This document shows positions 14,079 through 22,636 of a stretch of 32,210 nt of DNA, piece after piece. The stretch is from NCBI GenBank assembly GCA_016839445.1, contig JAEOUG010000145.1, forward strand, positions 1-32,210. Reading direction: 5' to 3'. Position 1 is the stretch's first letter, and every line of letters begins with the position of its first letter. A program made the translations under genes and the position numbers. The DNA comes from Candidatus Thorarchaeota archaeon (GTDB lineage Archaea > Asgardarchaeota > Thorarchaeia > Thorarchaeales > Thorarchaeaceae). The notes below the pieces were generated by a model that saw only the letters and a program-made list of their open reading frames with translations, was not told where the DNA came from and made no database searches.

Positions 14079-15920
14079 CTAGTCCTTGCTATGCTGCTCG
14101 ATTGTCTTGGTCCACGGCGCATACTCTCTGAAGGCCTTGTCAAGTATCTGCATGATTGGAATACCTAGGAGCAGGAACAATCCCCCCACTCCGGTTCGAA
14201 CAAGGAAGAGGTTCGCGAAATACGCAAAGACTCCACCAAAGACCACGTAGAGCAAGAACAGGACAAGCATTACTGGAGTCCAGAGGAGCGCTGCCATTCG
14301 GAACTGGAATTGCTGCCGGAAGGCGGAGAGGGATAACACAAGGCTCACTCCGAGGACAACCAATGGCAGGAACCACCCACTCAAGTAGAATGATCTGCCA
14401 TACACCTCTAGGAATCCGAGTAGTGAGAGAGATGCGCGTCCCTCTATCGAGAGATATGGAAGCAAGAATCCCGGGACAATCATGAACATGCCAATCAGGT
14501 ACGGAATCTCGCGTAGAAACACTGTGACATCAGGTCGCCACAGTCCCATCTTGATGATTGCGACTAGTCCGACGAACGACAAGAGAATGCCTAGAGGGAA
14601 CAATAGGGAGCCTGCAATGGATGAGTAGACGCATGAAGAAGTGGCCCCACCGTTCTCGCTGGCCACAAGCACGAAGAACAGGACCTCACCGATGGAGGTT
14701 GGCACAACCCATCGGGAATGGAGCTGGGCTCCATGGATGGTTCGCAGAGGCATCAAAGAAACTGACCATACAGCGCCAGGCTCCGTAGAACGCCAGCAGA
14801 CAAGGACTCCGCTTTGGTCACTCACATTGGCCGTGACATGTATCCCTCCGCCGAAAAACGTGACCTGTGAGGAGTAATCCACTTCCATGTGTGGAAGTCG
14901 TGGCTCGGCCCTGTAGTTGCTCGCTAGCCAGTTCACGATCTCTGGCCCCCAAGACGGATGGAACATGTGGCCCCAATTCGGGATTATACTGAGCGTCAGG
15001 TCTGCTTGGATGGAGTCAACAGTGTCCATCAGCGAAACCAGAGGAAAGAACTGGTCGTCTGTCCCGAACATCATGAGCACAGGTCTGGTCAGGTTTGGCG
15101 TGTAACCCAGTGGGTCGAACCACCTCACGATGTTTTCAAGCTGTACTGAATGGATGGAGTAGTCCGGCTCAATCACGCTGTTGAGCAGAGACCCAGAGGT
15201 GATGGCATTCATCAGATTGCCGCCCGATATGATGTGCACTGACCCGTCTACTCGGGAGTCTATTGCAGACACGATGTAAGTCACTAGTCCGCCCATAGAT
15301 GCTCCTGCTACAACGGTCGCATCTGTGTCAACTAGAGACAGTGTTTCCATCAGCGTGACCGCTCGTGCAGCGGCCCAGACAGAGTGATAGATGCTTGCAT
15401 CGCTTGGTCCGGTCGTCACGTTCAGAAACGTGCGCGGCCCCAATGGAGGATACCCTGTGGACCCACCTGATCCTGGCTGGTCAATCGCCATGACCACAAA
15501 GCCTTCTGAAGCAATCTGTCGGAGAACCTGTATGTAGACCTGATATTCTTCTCCGTAGCCATGGAGGAAGAGAATGGAGGGAATTGAGCCTGTGACGTCT
15601 GTTGGCCAGAGAATGACGGAGTTGATTCTGACATCCTCCCCGTGGTAGGACTCGCTCTGGTAGTCAAGGCGCCACTCAGTCAGGTTGATTGGTCCACTTG
15701 CCCCCTCATAGATATGTGGAGTTGTCGAGTGGTTGGAGATATCTAGGGGGAGGGACTCGGCTTCAGAGAGGTCCCAGAAGCTAGTGTCGAATGTGTCACT
15801 CTCTGGAACCTGAGCAGTTCGCTGAGGGAAGCTGGGCAGGAAAGCGAATAGAACCCCTACGCTGCAGGACAGGAAGGTTATCATGACCACGATTGAGAAA
15901 GTCGCCAGTCTCTTGTCCAC
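14079..15920 (-). CDS. membrane-anchored alpha/beta hydrolase
   Basis: A 613-aa protein from GTG 15920 with GGAGA upstream. Residues 7-28 form a signal anchor. The region about 85-340 is an extracytoplasmic alpha/beta hydrolase (acetyl-esterase or dipeptidyl-peptidase-like): LFLHGYGEEYQ, DQPGSGGS, nucleophile elbow GASMGG with S208, acid near D288/D289 in GTDDQFF, and H318 in NWGHMFH. A beta-rich segment follows at 345-435. The C-terminal 170 residues contain about five transmembrane helices. The combination of a secreted hydrolase domain with a polytopic membrane tail is unusual. Substrate is unknown; breakdown of external esters or peptides is inference. Several Asn-x-Ser/Thr sites are present outside the membrane. 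Confidence 0.85.
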   Translation of the reverse strand: MDKRLATFSIVVMITFLSCSVGVLFAFLPSFPQRTAQVPESDTFDTSFWDLSEAESLPLDISNHSTTPHIYEGASGPINLTEWRLDYQSESYHGEDVRINSVILWPTDVTGSIPSILFLHGYGEEYQVYIQVLRQIASEGFVVMAIDQPGSGGSTGYPPLGPRTFLNVTTGPSDASIYHSVWAAARAVTLMETLSLVDTDATVVAGASMGGLVTYIVSAIDSRVDGSVHIISGGNLMNAITSGSLLNSVIEPDYSIHSVQLENIVRWFDPLGYTPNLTRPVLMMFGTDDQFFPLVSLMDTVDSIQADLTLSIIPNWGHMFHPSWGPEIVNWLASNYRAEPRLPHMEVDYSSQVTFFGGGIHVTANVSDQSGVLVCWRSTEPGAVWSVSLMPLRTIHGAQLHSRWVVPTSIGEVLFFVLVASENGGATSSCVYSSIAGSLLFPLGILLSFVGLVAIIKMGLWRPDVTVFLREIPYLIGMFMIVPGFLLPYLSIEGRASLSLLGFLEVYGRSFYLSGWFLPLVVLGVSLVLSLSAFRQQFQFRMAALLWTPVMLVLFLLYVVFGGVFAYFANLFLVRTGVGGLFLLLGIPIMQILDKAFREYAPWTKTIEQHSKD

Positions 15921-16051
15921 TCTGCTGTCTCCACACGTCTCTGTGTTGTTGCTCGCAGAAGAAGGACCTCTTCAGCGAAGGTATAACTCTTACTCAGGCG
16001 GAGGTTTGGCTCCAGTAACTCTTTTCTCGCCATGATGCCTTTCATAGTGAG

Positions 16052-16726
16052 ATGACCGGGTACTACTCGGACCTGCTATCGGGCGAGCGCCTGAAGAAGT
16101 GCTATGAACTGGCTCCCGCTAGGACTCGGCAGTATCTAGAGGCCGAAATCCAGCACGTTCTGGATAACATATCTCCAGATGACGCTGTTCTGGAGCTTGG
16201 CTGCGGCTACGGTCGTGTTCTTAGAAGAATCAAGGCAAGAAGCGCATCTCTTGCAGGAATAGACACATCCTTTCACAGCCTAAAGATGGCCAGAAAGGAC
16301 GCAGGACTTGCCGAAGCCTTCCTCGCACAGATGAACGCAGGGAAGATGGCATTTGCCAGCGGCAGCTTCGATGTCGTTGTGTGTATTCAGAATGGATTAT
16401 CGGCGTTCAAACTTGACCCTAAGGAACTGCTTCTGGAGGCGCTACGGGTTATGAGGCCGGGAGGATTGTGCTTGTTCTCCACTTATGCAGAGCGCTTCTG
16501 GGAGTCTCGACTTGAATGGTTTGAAATACAGGCCAAGGCGGGCTTGCTGGGTGAGATCGACTGGAATCTGACGAAGAATGGCAAAATCATCTGCAAGGAT
16601 GGCTTCAGCGCCACTACGTTCACTGTGGATGATTTCGTGGGTCTGAGAGAAGAGCTTGCCTTGCAGGCCACAATCACAGAAGTAGACGAATCAAGCCTCT
16701 TCCTTCAGGTAACAGCAAGTGACTGA
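16052..16726 (+). CDS. class I SAM-dependent methyltransferase
   Basis: A 224-aa protein from ATG 16052. Motif I is VLELGCGYGRVLRRI at about residues 45-59, then LAGIDTSFHSLKMAR (acidic loop) and FDVVVCIQNGLSAF (motif IV). LRVMRPGGLCLFSTY is the post-IV hydrophobic strand. These mark a class I Rossmann methyltransferase of the small-molecule type. No RNA- or protein-specific motif is seen and the substrate is unknown. It is divergent from the hydrolase gene and convergent with the MFS gene, 12 bases from its stop. Confidence 0.85.
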   Translation: MTGYYSDLLSGERLKKCYELAPARTRQYLEAEIQHVLDNISPDDAVLELGCGYGRVLRRIKARSASLAGIDTSFHSLKMARKDAGLAEAFLAQMNAGKMAFASGSFDVVVCIQNGLSAFKLDPKELLLEALRVMRPGGLCLFSTYAERFWESRLEWFEIQAKAGLLGEIDWNLTKNGKIICKDGFSATTFTVDDFVGLREELALQATITEVDESSLFLQVTASD

Positions 16727-16738
16727 AATCCAGTGCGG

Positions 16739-18289
16739 TCACTGAACCTCTGGGCGCGCTTCTGTAGTGTCACTGCTAGATTCGGCTCTGCTCTTCTTTG
16801 GTCTTCCTCTTCTTCTCTTGACGATCTTCCTTGTGGTCTCTACTGGCACTTGGAAGGTATGCCTTAATCCGTCCACAGTTGAGATGTTCTTGACATTCCG
16901 CCGAGTTTCAGCGGCAATGGCCTCCAGCACAACACGCTCATCTACTTCTCCGGTTTCTTTGACCAGTGACAGCCGATGAAGTGCGAAGATGCCGATTATC
17001 GCAGAAATCAGGAATAGGAAATCAAGGCCACCCACGTGATATGTGTGAATAACGATAGCTCCGCCCGGGTCGGTGAAGGTTATCGAGAAGAAGAGCTCCC
17101 TATTGGCGAAGAAGTCTGACAGGACACCCCCGAGTATTGGCGCGATGGCTCCTGCAACGGCCATGACAGTGCCTCTGGCTGCAAGATAGGCGGCGGATTC
17201 TCCTCTTGGCGCAAGTTTGAGGCCGATAGTGCCCGATGTCAGATTCACGCCTGCAGCTGAGAAACCCGTCAAGAGGTGCACAAAGACAAGAAGGGGAATC
17301 AGGAGGGACAAGCCTGCGGCTACTCGTGAGAATGTCCAGAGAAATGTGCCCACTAGGAAGAGCGGCACTGCTACTCTCAGTATTGTCTTGTTGCTGAATC
17401 GGTCAGTGTACCTGCCCCAGAATCTATAGAACATGATACTCACAAGCTGCGTCAGCGCAGTCAGGACTGTGGCTAGCGGCATTCCTAGGCTCAGGTAGTC
17501 TTCAGAGAGAAGGTACACGGCGAAGAAGGGTGCGGCGAGGCCTGTGCTGAACGACCACGCAGCGGAGAACCATAGGAGGTTCCTGAAGTTGGAGTCCTCA
17601 AAAGGACGTGCCACCAAGTCGGAGAACCTCGTAGACTTCTGAGATACGATGGTTGGTGGCTCCGGTGTTGACACGGTGTAGAAGATTGCGGACATCCCGG
17701 CGAGAAATGCTATGAAGAACAGGAAGGAGTACGCCCTAAGTTGTATGAAGAGGCTACTGCTGCTCCATATTCCGACGAACGCACCCCCCACAAGAGAGGC
17801 AACCACCGCCACAATGCCACTGAGAGCCATCCGCTTCGAGAAGAAGCGCCCGAGCTCTTCTACAGGCACTAAGTCACGTAGCCATGAGTTCCAGCTGGGT
17901 GAACCCAAGGCTGTAAAGAGAGCCTGAACTGCCACGACTCCGACGAGTAAGATTAGGCCAGACTCGCCAGTGGATAGGATGGGGATTGCCACCATTGTCA
18001 GGATTGCTAACCTGTTACCAATCTGAGTAATGAGGTTGAGCCGTCGCCTACTACCGACCTTTGTGATCAGATAGACTGCTGGAATCTGAAGTAGCTGTGC
18101 CATCGAAGGGATGGCTGCAAGGATACCTATGACAGTGTTTGGAGCTCCCAAGAGGAGGGCGAATCCGACAAGGAAGATACTCTCTGTGAAGGTCAACTTG
18201 ACCTGAACGGTGATCCCTTGCTTCATCATGTTGCTCAGGGCTTTTTCCGTTTCTTCCTTGGTGAGCGATTCACTGTCTGTGTGAGTCAA
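16739..18289 (-). CDS. MFS transporter with AT-hook-like tail
   Basis: A protein of up to 516 aa with about 12 hydrophobic segments in an MFS arrangement; GSRRRLNLITQIGNRL and FWGRYTDRFSNKTILR are its loop motifs. The start is TTG 18289; ATG 18229 is an alternative that would remove 20 charged residues. After the last helix there is a cytoplasmic tail of about 85 residues, ending with VKRRRGRPKKSRAESSSDTTE. The R-G-R-P core flanked by basic residues matches the AT-hook consensus for minor-groove DNA binding. In a transporter this may simply be a basic tail, so a DNA contact is speculative. The substrate is unknown. Confidence 0.85.
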   Translation of the reverse strand: MTHTDSESLTKEETEKALSNMMKQGITVQVKLTFTESIFLVGFALLLGAPNTVIGILAAIPSMAQLLQIPAVYLITKVGSRRRLNLITQIGNRLAILTMVAIPILSTGESGLILLVGVVAVQALFTALGSPSWNSWLRDLVPVEELGRFFSKRMALSGIVAVVASLVGGAFVGIWSSSSLFIQLRAYSFLFFIAFLAGMSAIFYTVSTPEPPTIVSQKSTRFSDLVARPFEDSNFRNLLWFSAAWSFSTGLAAPFFAVYLLSEDYLSLGMPLATVLTALTQLVSIMFYRFWGRYTDRFSNKTILRVAVPLFLVGTFLWTFSRVAAGLSLLIPLLVFVHLLTGFSAAGVNLTSGTIGLKLAPRGESAAYLAARGTVMAVAGAIAPILGGVLSDFFANRELFFSITFTDPGGAIVIHTYHVGGLDFLFLISAIIGIFALHRLSLVKETGEVDERVVLEAIAAETRRNVKNISTVDGLRHTFQVPVETTRKIVKRRRGRPKKSRAESSSDTTEARPEVQ

Positions 18290-18393
18290 GTGGGTTCATG
18301 CCATCCTGAATTCAAGTACCTAATGAAGCTTGCATTGCTGCATGCAGGAAGAGCTCGTCGAACTCCTCCATCGTTCGCGTGGTATCAGTTCGC

Positions 18394-18999
18394 CTACACG
18401 AGCTCGCCCTTTGCTGCACCTATGATGCGGACTGAACCTAGAATCAGGAAGACTGCTCCAAGGACCAACCTCAGAGTCAGGAATCCTAGGCCTGAGAACA
18501 CTGCTGCGAAGAACCCAAAGAGAAAGACTAAGCCGCCACCTGCGACATAGAGGGCTCTAAGCCAGTATGAAATGCTCTTCTCGCTGTATCCTACGACCAT
18601 CCTTGAGAGTCCGACTAGCATAATCGCGAAAGTCAGCATGGTGACCAAGAATGTGATAGCTAGGTCTCTGAACACTATGGCGACCGCAGAGAGGAGAATC
18701 GCTACGAGTCCACTGATGATCTTCATAGCTCGGGACTGGGTAGTCAGCGCATCTGTAGATACGCTCTTGAATACGCGCGCTAGACCAATGAAGACCAGGC
18801 CAATCGCCATGCTGAAGACCAGAGTCGCTTCTGCCAAGGTTGGGCTCAGTGTGATCCACATTCCCACAATAATAGTGACAATGCCAATTGCTATGTCTGC
18901 CGCTCTGACCCATGGTTTCTGCGCTTCGAGAGTCATGTCCAACATACTGGCTGCATGGTCTATTTGTGTTTCCATGGATTCTACTTGGTCCTTGTACAC
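18394..18999 (-). CDS. HdeD/DUF308-family membrane protein
   Basis: A 201-aa protein from GTG 18999; ATG 18975 is a possible later start. It has six hydrophobic helices in three pairs, beginning with ADIAIGIVTIIVGMWITLSP and ending with LVLGAVFLILGSVRIIGA, and repeated G-x-x-x-I/L-x-G-x-x-R motifs (GLVFIGLARVFKS, MLVGLSRMVVG, LILGSVRII). This is the DUF308/HdeD pattern. E. coli HdeD is linked to acid resistance, but the role in archaea is unknown. It starts 25 bases after the small gene at 19024-19260 on the same strand, so both are likely co-transcribed. Confidence 0.8.
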   Translation of the reverse strand: MYKDQVESMETQIDHAASMLDMTLEAQKPWVRAADIAIGIVTIIVGMWITLSPTLAEATLVFSMAIGLVFIGLARVFKSVSTDALTTQSRAMKIISGLVAILLSAVAIVFRDLAITFLVTMLTFAIMLVGLSRMVVGYSEKSISYWLRALYVAGGGLVFLFGFFAAVFSGLGFLTLRLVLGAVFLILGSVRIIGAAKGELV

Positions 19000-19023
19000 A
19001 ATCTGACTAGAGCGGGCGAAGTC

Positions 19024-19260
19024 TCACTCCTTGGAGATGTTCTTTGCTGTCAGGATGTTAGTCCCACCAAGCTGGTCGTACTCGACCACCACCCGGTTTC
19101 CTCTCTCAATGGTTTCGTAGTTCGTGCTCATGTCAACTTTCAGCTTCACGTGGTTCTGATCCGGGGTCTGCACAGTAATGTATCCATACTCCTTGTCCGT
19201 TGTTGGAAGTCTGGCAGTCTGTGATGCGACTATCTCTCCGGAAATGGTCTTCTTCGACAT
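19024..19260 (-). CDS. small OB-like protein of unknown function
   Basis: A 78-aa protein from ATG 19260 with a good AGGTGAG ribosome site five bases upstream. The pattern of alternating hydrophobic and charged residues (ISGEIVASQTARLPTTDKEYGYITVQTPDQNHVKLKVDMSTNY, GNRVVVEYDQLGGTNILTAKNI) suggests a small all-beta, OB- or SH3-like barrel. No clear family was recognised. It shares a divergent intergenic region with the RPA-like gene and is followed by the HdeD gene, suggesting it could bind nucleic acid or act in stress response; this is inference. Confidence 0.75.
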   Translation of the reverse strand: MSKKTISGEIVASQTARLPTTDKEYGYITVQTPDQNHVKLKVDMSTNYETIERGNRVVVEYDQLGGTNILTAKNISKE

Positions 19261-19529
19261 ATTCTCACCTACTGTCTACCTATTCCGAGAACCTTTCGCA
19301 TATGAGATTTTCGAATCGAATAGAGCTTTTTTCACCATTTTTGGTTCTATTGTAGCTATATAAGGCAAAATCGAGATTATGATACCTTCAGTATCCTGAG
19401 CTTTATAAGGGTCGATTCATACATCTAGTCTGAAGGGTCGTCATACTAGATGTATCACTTGTTAGATGCTAGAAGCCTCATTGTAGATGTGCAGTTTGGA
19501 CGTCCCTCAGTATAGTTGGCGTGATTTGA
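19261..19529. promoter_or_regulatory. divergent promoter region with 11-bp inverted repeat
   Basis: This 269-bp region lies between the small OB-like gene (minus) and the RPA-like gene (plus). CTATATAAGG (19355-19364) and CTTTATAAGG (19401-19410) are good TATA boxes; the first reads as CCTTATATAG on the other strand and may serve both directions. Just after the second is a perfect inverted repeat, ATACATCTAGT (19419-19429) and ACTAGATGTAT (19445-19455), with a 15-base loop. A direct repeat, AAGGGTCG(AT)TCATAC at about 19408 and AAGGGTCGTCATAC at about 19434, overlaps it. It could be an operator or a 5'-UTR hairpin. Confidence 0.7.
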
Positions 19530-20063
19530 ATGACTTCTGAAGTAGAGAACGAAAGCGAGAAGATTGAAGATACTCCGAAGACAGATATTGCGAACCTCGA
19601 GCCCAGGATGAAATCGGTCAATGTGACCTTCAAGGTGATTGGCAAGAGCGATGTTCGAGAGGTGTCATCCAGACGCGATGGCGACCTTCACCGCATAGTG
19701 GACGCAACGGTTGGCGACAAGACTGGCACGGTCCTAGTTCCACTCTGGGACGGCAGCATTGAAGCCGTCGAAACCGGAAAGACCTACACACTTGAAAATG
19801 GTTACACAGGTCTCTTCCGAGGGAACCTCCAATTGAAGATAGGTAGACATAGTGAACTCAAGGACTCCAAAGAAGAGATCGATGACGTGAACCTCGAGAT
19901 TGACATGTCCGCCAAGGACCACCGCCCAGAACGATCACAGCACTACTATAGGCCCAGAGGAGGCTCGGGTTATCGGGGTCAGTCATACGGTGGCGGATAC
20001 AGCGGCGGAGATGGTGATAGGCGTAGTCGTGGTCGCAGAGACAGAAGAACACGTAGTTGGTAG
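19530..20063 (+). CDS. RPA/SSB-like OB-fold protein
   Basis: A 177-aa protein from ATG 19530. Residues 1-30 are acidic. Residues 30-110 form one OB fold (VNVTFKVIGKSDVREVSSRRDGDLHRIVDATVGDKTGTVLVPLWDG, GKTYTLENGYTGLFRGNLQLKIGRHSEL), like the single OB fold of crenarchaeal SSB and eukaryotic hSSB/SOSS-B. The C-terminal 45 residues are rich in Gly, Arg and Tyr (RPRGGSGYRGQSYGGGYSGGD), an RGG-type tail often used for nucleic acid or protein contacts. It probably binds single-stranded DNA, or RNA. It lies 12 bases before tfb on the same strand, so they form an operon. Confidence 0.85.
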   Translation: MTSEVENESEKIEDTPKTDIANLEPRMKSVNVTFKVIGKSDVREVSSRRDGDLHRIVDATVGDKTGTVLVPLWDGSIEAVETGKTYTLENGYTGLFRGNLQLKIGRHSELKDSKEEIDDVNLEIDMSAKDHRPERSQHYYRPRGGSGYRGQSYGGGYSGGDGDRRSRGRRDRRTRSW

Positions 20064-20075
20064 TGATCAGTTTCC

Positions 20076-21032
20076 ATGGTATCTACTGGGAATAAGAGTA
20101 GACCTGCCCAGTCCGGACGAAAATCCAAATTCATCACATGTCCGGAGTGTGGCGGACGCAAGATAGCAAGAATCCCAAGAAGTGGTGAGTCTGTCTGTGC
20201 AAACTGCGGCTTGGTGATCTCGGAGCGCCGAATAGATACGGGTCCTGAATGGAGAGCGTTCACGGCTGATGAGAGAACGGCACGAACTCGCACGGGTGGA
20301 CCAGTGAAATACACTCATCATGACAAGGGCTTGGCCACTACGCTCGGCTGGCGAAACACAGACTCCTCTGGAAGGAAGCTCTCTTCCAGGCGACGTGCAG
20401 AGATAGCTCGACTGCGGAAGTGGCAGCTCAGGAGTCGTGTTCACAGCTCAGTGGACAGGAATCTCTCTCAGGCGCTATCTGAACTCGAGAGGCTCTCATC
20501 ACAACTTGAGCTGAAGCGCGGAGTCAAGGAACTTGCGGCCATGCTCTACAGAAAGGCCATTGTCAACAGGCTCATTCGCAGTAGGTCTATTGATGCACTT
20601 GTCGCCGCTGCAGTATACGCTGCTTGCAGGATTCGGCAGATTCCCCGGTCGCTGAAAGAGATTGCTGACCCCTCTCACATAGACTGGAAGAAAGTGGGCC
20701 GGCACTACAGATTGCTTGTCAGGAAGCTGAAGATCAAGATGCCTATTCCTGATCCTTCGAACTATGTTCCCAAGCTGATAACCGAGCTGGGATTGCCGGG
20801 TATCATGCAGGAAAAGGTTCTCGAAGTTCTCGATCGTGCAAAGGCTCATGGGGGGCTAATCATTGGTCGAGACCCCAGAGGACTGGCCGCGGGAGCAATT
20901 TACATTGCATCTATCCTCACAGACAATCGTGTCACCCAGAGGGAGATTGCGTCTGCAGCTGGTGTGACTGAGGTCACTGTCAGGAATCGATACAAGGATC
21001 TTGTAAGGAAACTAGAGCTATCTCTACCGTAG
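20076..21032 (+). CDS. tfb: transcription initiation factor TFB
   Basis: A 318-aa protein from ATG 20076. The N-terminal zinc ribbon has C22, C25, C41 and C44 (CPECGGRKI, CANCGLVI). The B-reader/linker is PEWRAFTADERTARTRTGGPV and HDKGLATTLGW. Two cyclin-like repeats follow: about 110-205 (LSQALSELERLSSQLEL, ALVAAAVYAACRIRQIPRSLKEIA) and 210-315 (YVPKLITELGLPG, AAGAIYIASILTDNRVTQREIASAAGVTEVTVRNRYKDL). TFB binds TBP-TATA and BRE DNA and recruits RNA polymerase. The final HTH contacts BRE. The loop RTGGP replaces the more usual RVGAP. Together with the upstream OB-fold gene it forms an information-processing operon. Confidence 0.97.
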   Translation: MVSTGNKSRPAQSGRKSKFITCPECGGRKIARIPRSGESVCANCGLVISERRIDTGPEWRAFTADERTARTRTGGPVKYTHHDKGLATTLGWRNTDSSGRKLSSRRRAEIARLRKWQLRSRVHSSVDRNLSQALSELERLSSQLELKRGVKELAAMLYRKAIVNRLIRSRSIDALVAAAVYAACRIRQIPRSLKEIADPSHIDWKKVGRHYRLLVRKLKIKMPIPDPSNYVPKLITELGLPGIMQEKVLEVLDRAKAHGGLIIGRDPRGLAAGAIYIASILTDNRVTQREIASAAGVTEVTVRNRYKDLVRKLELSLP

Positions 21033-21057
21033 AAGAGACAATGGTGCCAGAAGCAAA

Positions 21058-22170
21058 CTAGTCCAGTTCAAGCTTGGTGTCTTCTAGCCAAGTCATACGT
21101 GGATCGACTGGATGTGTGAAGATCCGGCCGACTCTTTCCGGATCCTTCGCCTGATGATACTTGAAAACGAACACTCCATCATGTATGCCCAGTATCTCGA
21201 TTTTCCCGGTGGGATGTGACATGATGAAGCGGAATCTCTTACCATGACCGTCGAGATTCCTGTCCACACCCTCAATGATCCTCACGCCATCAACAAGTGG
21301 AACCTGAAACTGGGCCTTCACTCGCTTTACGGGTCTGCACTGAAACACATAGTATGGCAGAACTCCAATAGTCAGCAGGCCTCTCAACAGTTCAGTCATT
21401 TCCTCGAGCGAGTCATTTACTCCCTTGAGCAACACAGTCTGATTGCCGACAATGATGCCTGCCTTCTGAAGCCTTTCCACTGCCGCCCTTGATTTCTTTG
21501 AGATCTCTCTACGGTGGTTGAATTGTGTGACAACATAGATCCGTACTTTGCTGGATGAGTATTCTCTTAGCATTTCAACGAGGTTCTCATCCATGAGAAT
21601 CCGATCCGGAAACGTGACTGGCACGCGGGTTCCGAATCTAATGAAGTCCAGATGTGGGATTACTGACAGTGGGTGCAGGATGCTCTCCAGCTCTGAGTTG
21701 GAGAGGACAAAGGGGTCTCCTCCCGTTACGAGTACATTGTTTATCTCGGAGTGGCCTTCAATGTAGTTCGCAACTTCTCGGATGTCCTGAAGGACCTCGT
21801 CCGTTTCTACTCCCACAAGTCTCTTTCTGAAACAGTGTCGGCAGTATGTTGCACACTCATTCGTTGAGAGAATGACTGCAGTCTGTCTGTATTTGTGTTG
21901 TAGACCTGGCATGACGGTGTTCGAGCGCTCTCCACTCGTATCATAGGTGCCCTTTGGGGACTTCTCGCTTGGATTTGGCACCGCCAGTTTTCTAATAGGG
22001 TCCTTTCTGCTCGACCGTTCAATGAGTGACATATAGTACTGCGAAACACGAACTGGGTGTTTCTTGCATATCTCCTCGAGCGCATGCTTCTCTGTTTCAT
22101 CTACGTCTAGGAATGAGGAAAGACCCTCCACTGACGTAACGCAATCATCTAGGAGAGATTCCCATCTCAT
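21058..22170 (-). CDS. KamA-family radical SAM aminomutase-like
   Basis: A 370-aa protein from ATG 22170, related to lysine 2,3-aminomutase. It has the radical SAM cysteines C106, C110 and C113 in CATYCRHCFRKR, a VTGGDPF block (148-154) that binds SAM, FGTRVPVTFPDRI and YYVFQCRPVKR. These match the family; the order is typical of lysine/glutamate 2,3-aminomutases that use PLP. The region DGHGKRFRF with its Lys is a candidate PLP site. The protein is about 45 residues shorter than bacterial KamA. Lysine mutase makes beta-lysine, a compatible solute precursor in archaea, but no acetyltransferase for beta-lysine is clearly next to it. Substrate is uncertain. Confidence 0.85.
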   Translation of the reverse strand: MRWESLLDDCVTSVEGLSSFLDVDETEKHALEEICKKHPVRVSQYYMSLIERSSRKDPIRKLAVPNPSEKSPKGTYDTSGERSNTVMPGLQHKYRQTAVILSTNECATYCRHCFRKRLVGVETDEVLQDIREVANYIEGHSEINNVLVTGGDPFVLSNSELESILHPLSVIPHLDFIRFGTRVPVTFPDRILMDENLVEMLREYSSSKVRIYVVTQFNHRREISKKSRAAVERLQKAGIIVGNQTVLLKGVNDSLEEMTELLRGLLTIGVLPYYVFQCRPVKRVKAQFQVPLVDGVRIIEGVDRNLDGHGKRFRFIMSHPTGKIEILGIHDGVFVFKYHQAKDPERVGRIFTHPVDPRMTWLEDTKLELD

Positions 22171-22179
22171 GGTTTCACT

Positions 22180-22353
22180 CTACTCATTGCTTGGTTGAGC
22201 AGGAGGATCACTTGTCATTCGAGCTATGATTGCCATCTTCCTGTCCAGCTCAGGCCAGTCTGCCAACCTTCTTCTCTCTCTCAGTCTATCCTTTTCATTC
22301 TCTGTCCAATTGGTAATTGGCGGTTCGTCTGTTAGTTCTGTTCTCTTCTGCAT
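22180..22353 (-). CDS. small protein upstream of KamA-like gene
   Basis: A 57-aa protein starting at ATG 22353, preceded by AGGTGAT, a strong Shine-Dalgarno. A GTG three codons earlier overlaps this site and is less likely. It is charged and helical (NWTENEKDRLRERRRLADWPELDRKMAIIARM). The stop codon is nine bases before the KamA-like ATG, so the two are probably translated together. No family was recognised. Its strong ribosome site and coupling support a real gene. It may help assemble or regulate the radical SAM enzyme; this is inference. Confidence 0.7.
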   Translation of the reverse strand: MQKRTELTDEPPITNWTENEKDRLRERRRLADWPELDRKMAIIARMTSDPPAQPSNE

Positions 22354-22362
22354 GATTATCAC

Positions 22363-22560
22363 CTGACAATGCGGCCACGGCGCACCTGTGACACAATGAG
22401 GGCTTTTCTGCCGTTCCGCTGTCTGGCTGTTGCTTTGCCCGCTCTCGCCTGTAGGGTCGAGAATTGCCAGTGTCGTTCCCTTGAGCGGGTTAGTCCTTCC
22501 GTTGGATAGCTTCTATCTGGAGCCGATTCTTATTAGTCTTATCATTTTCTTTAAATAGGG
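22363..22560 (-). promoter_or_regulatory. promoter and long structured leader of KamA unit
   Basis: On the minus strand a TATA box (CTATTTAAAG, about 22550-22559) lies roughly 195 bases before ATG 22353, giving a leader of about 170 bases. In it, CCCGC/GCGGG arms (22438-22442 and 22485-22489) enclose a second stem, TCTCG/CGAGA (22443-22447 and 22458-22462). Such a long, GC-rich leader is unusual among the short leaders seen elsewhere here and might hold a regulatory RNA. No known riboswitch was recognised. Confidence 0.4.
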
Positions 22561-22571
22561 TATGATGACTT

Positions 22572-22613
22572 AAAAGGACCCTAAATGACCAGAAGGGCCC
22601 TATAAGGCCTTTT
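22572..22613 (-). terminator. possible terminator of GNAT gene
   Basis: The arms AAAAGG (22572-22577) and CCTTTT (22608-22613) flank a GGGCCC palindrome; on the minus strand the end is GGGTCCTTTTAAGTC. It lies about 25-65 bases after the GNAT stop codon. The pairing is only six bases at the outside, so confidence is low. Confidence 0.35.
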
Positions 22614-22636
22614 CATAACGACACACTCCGGGCCAA

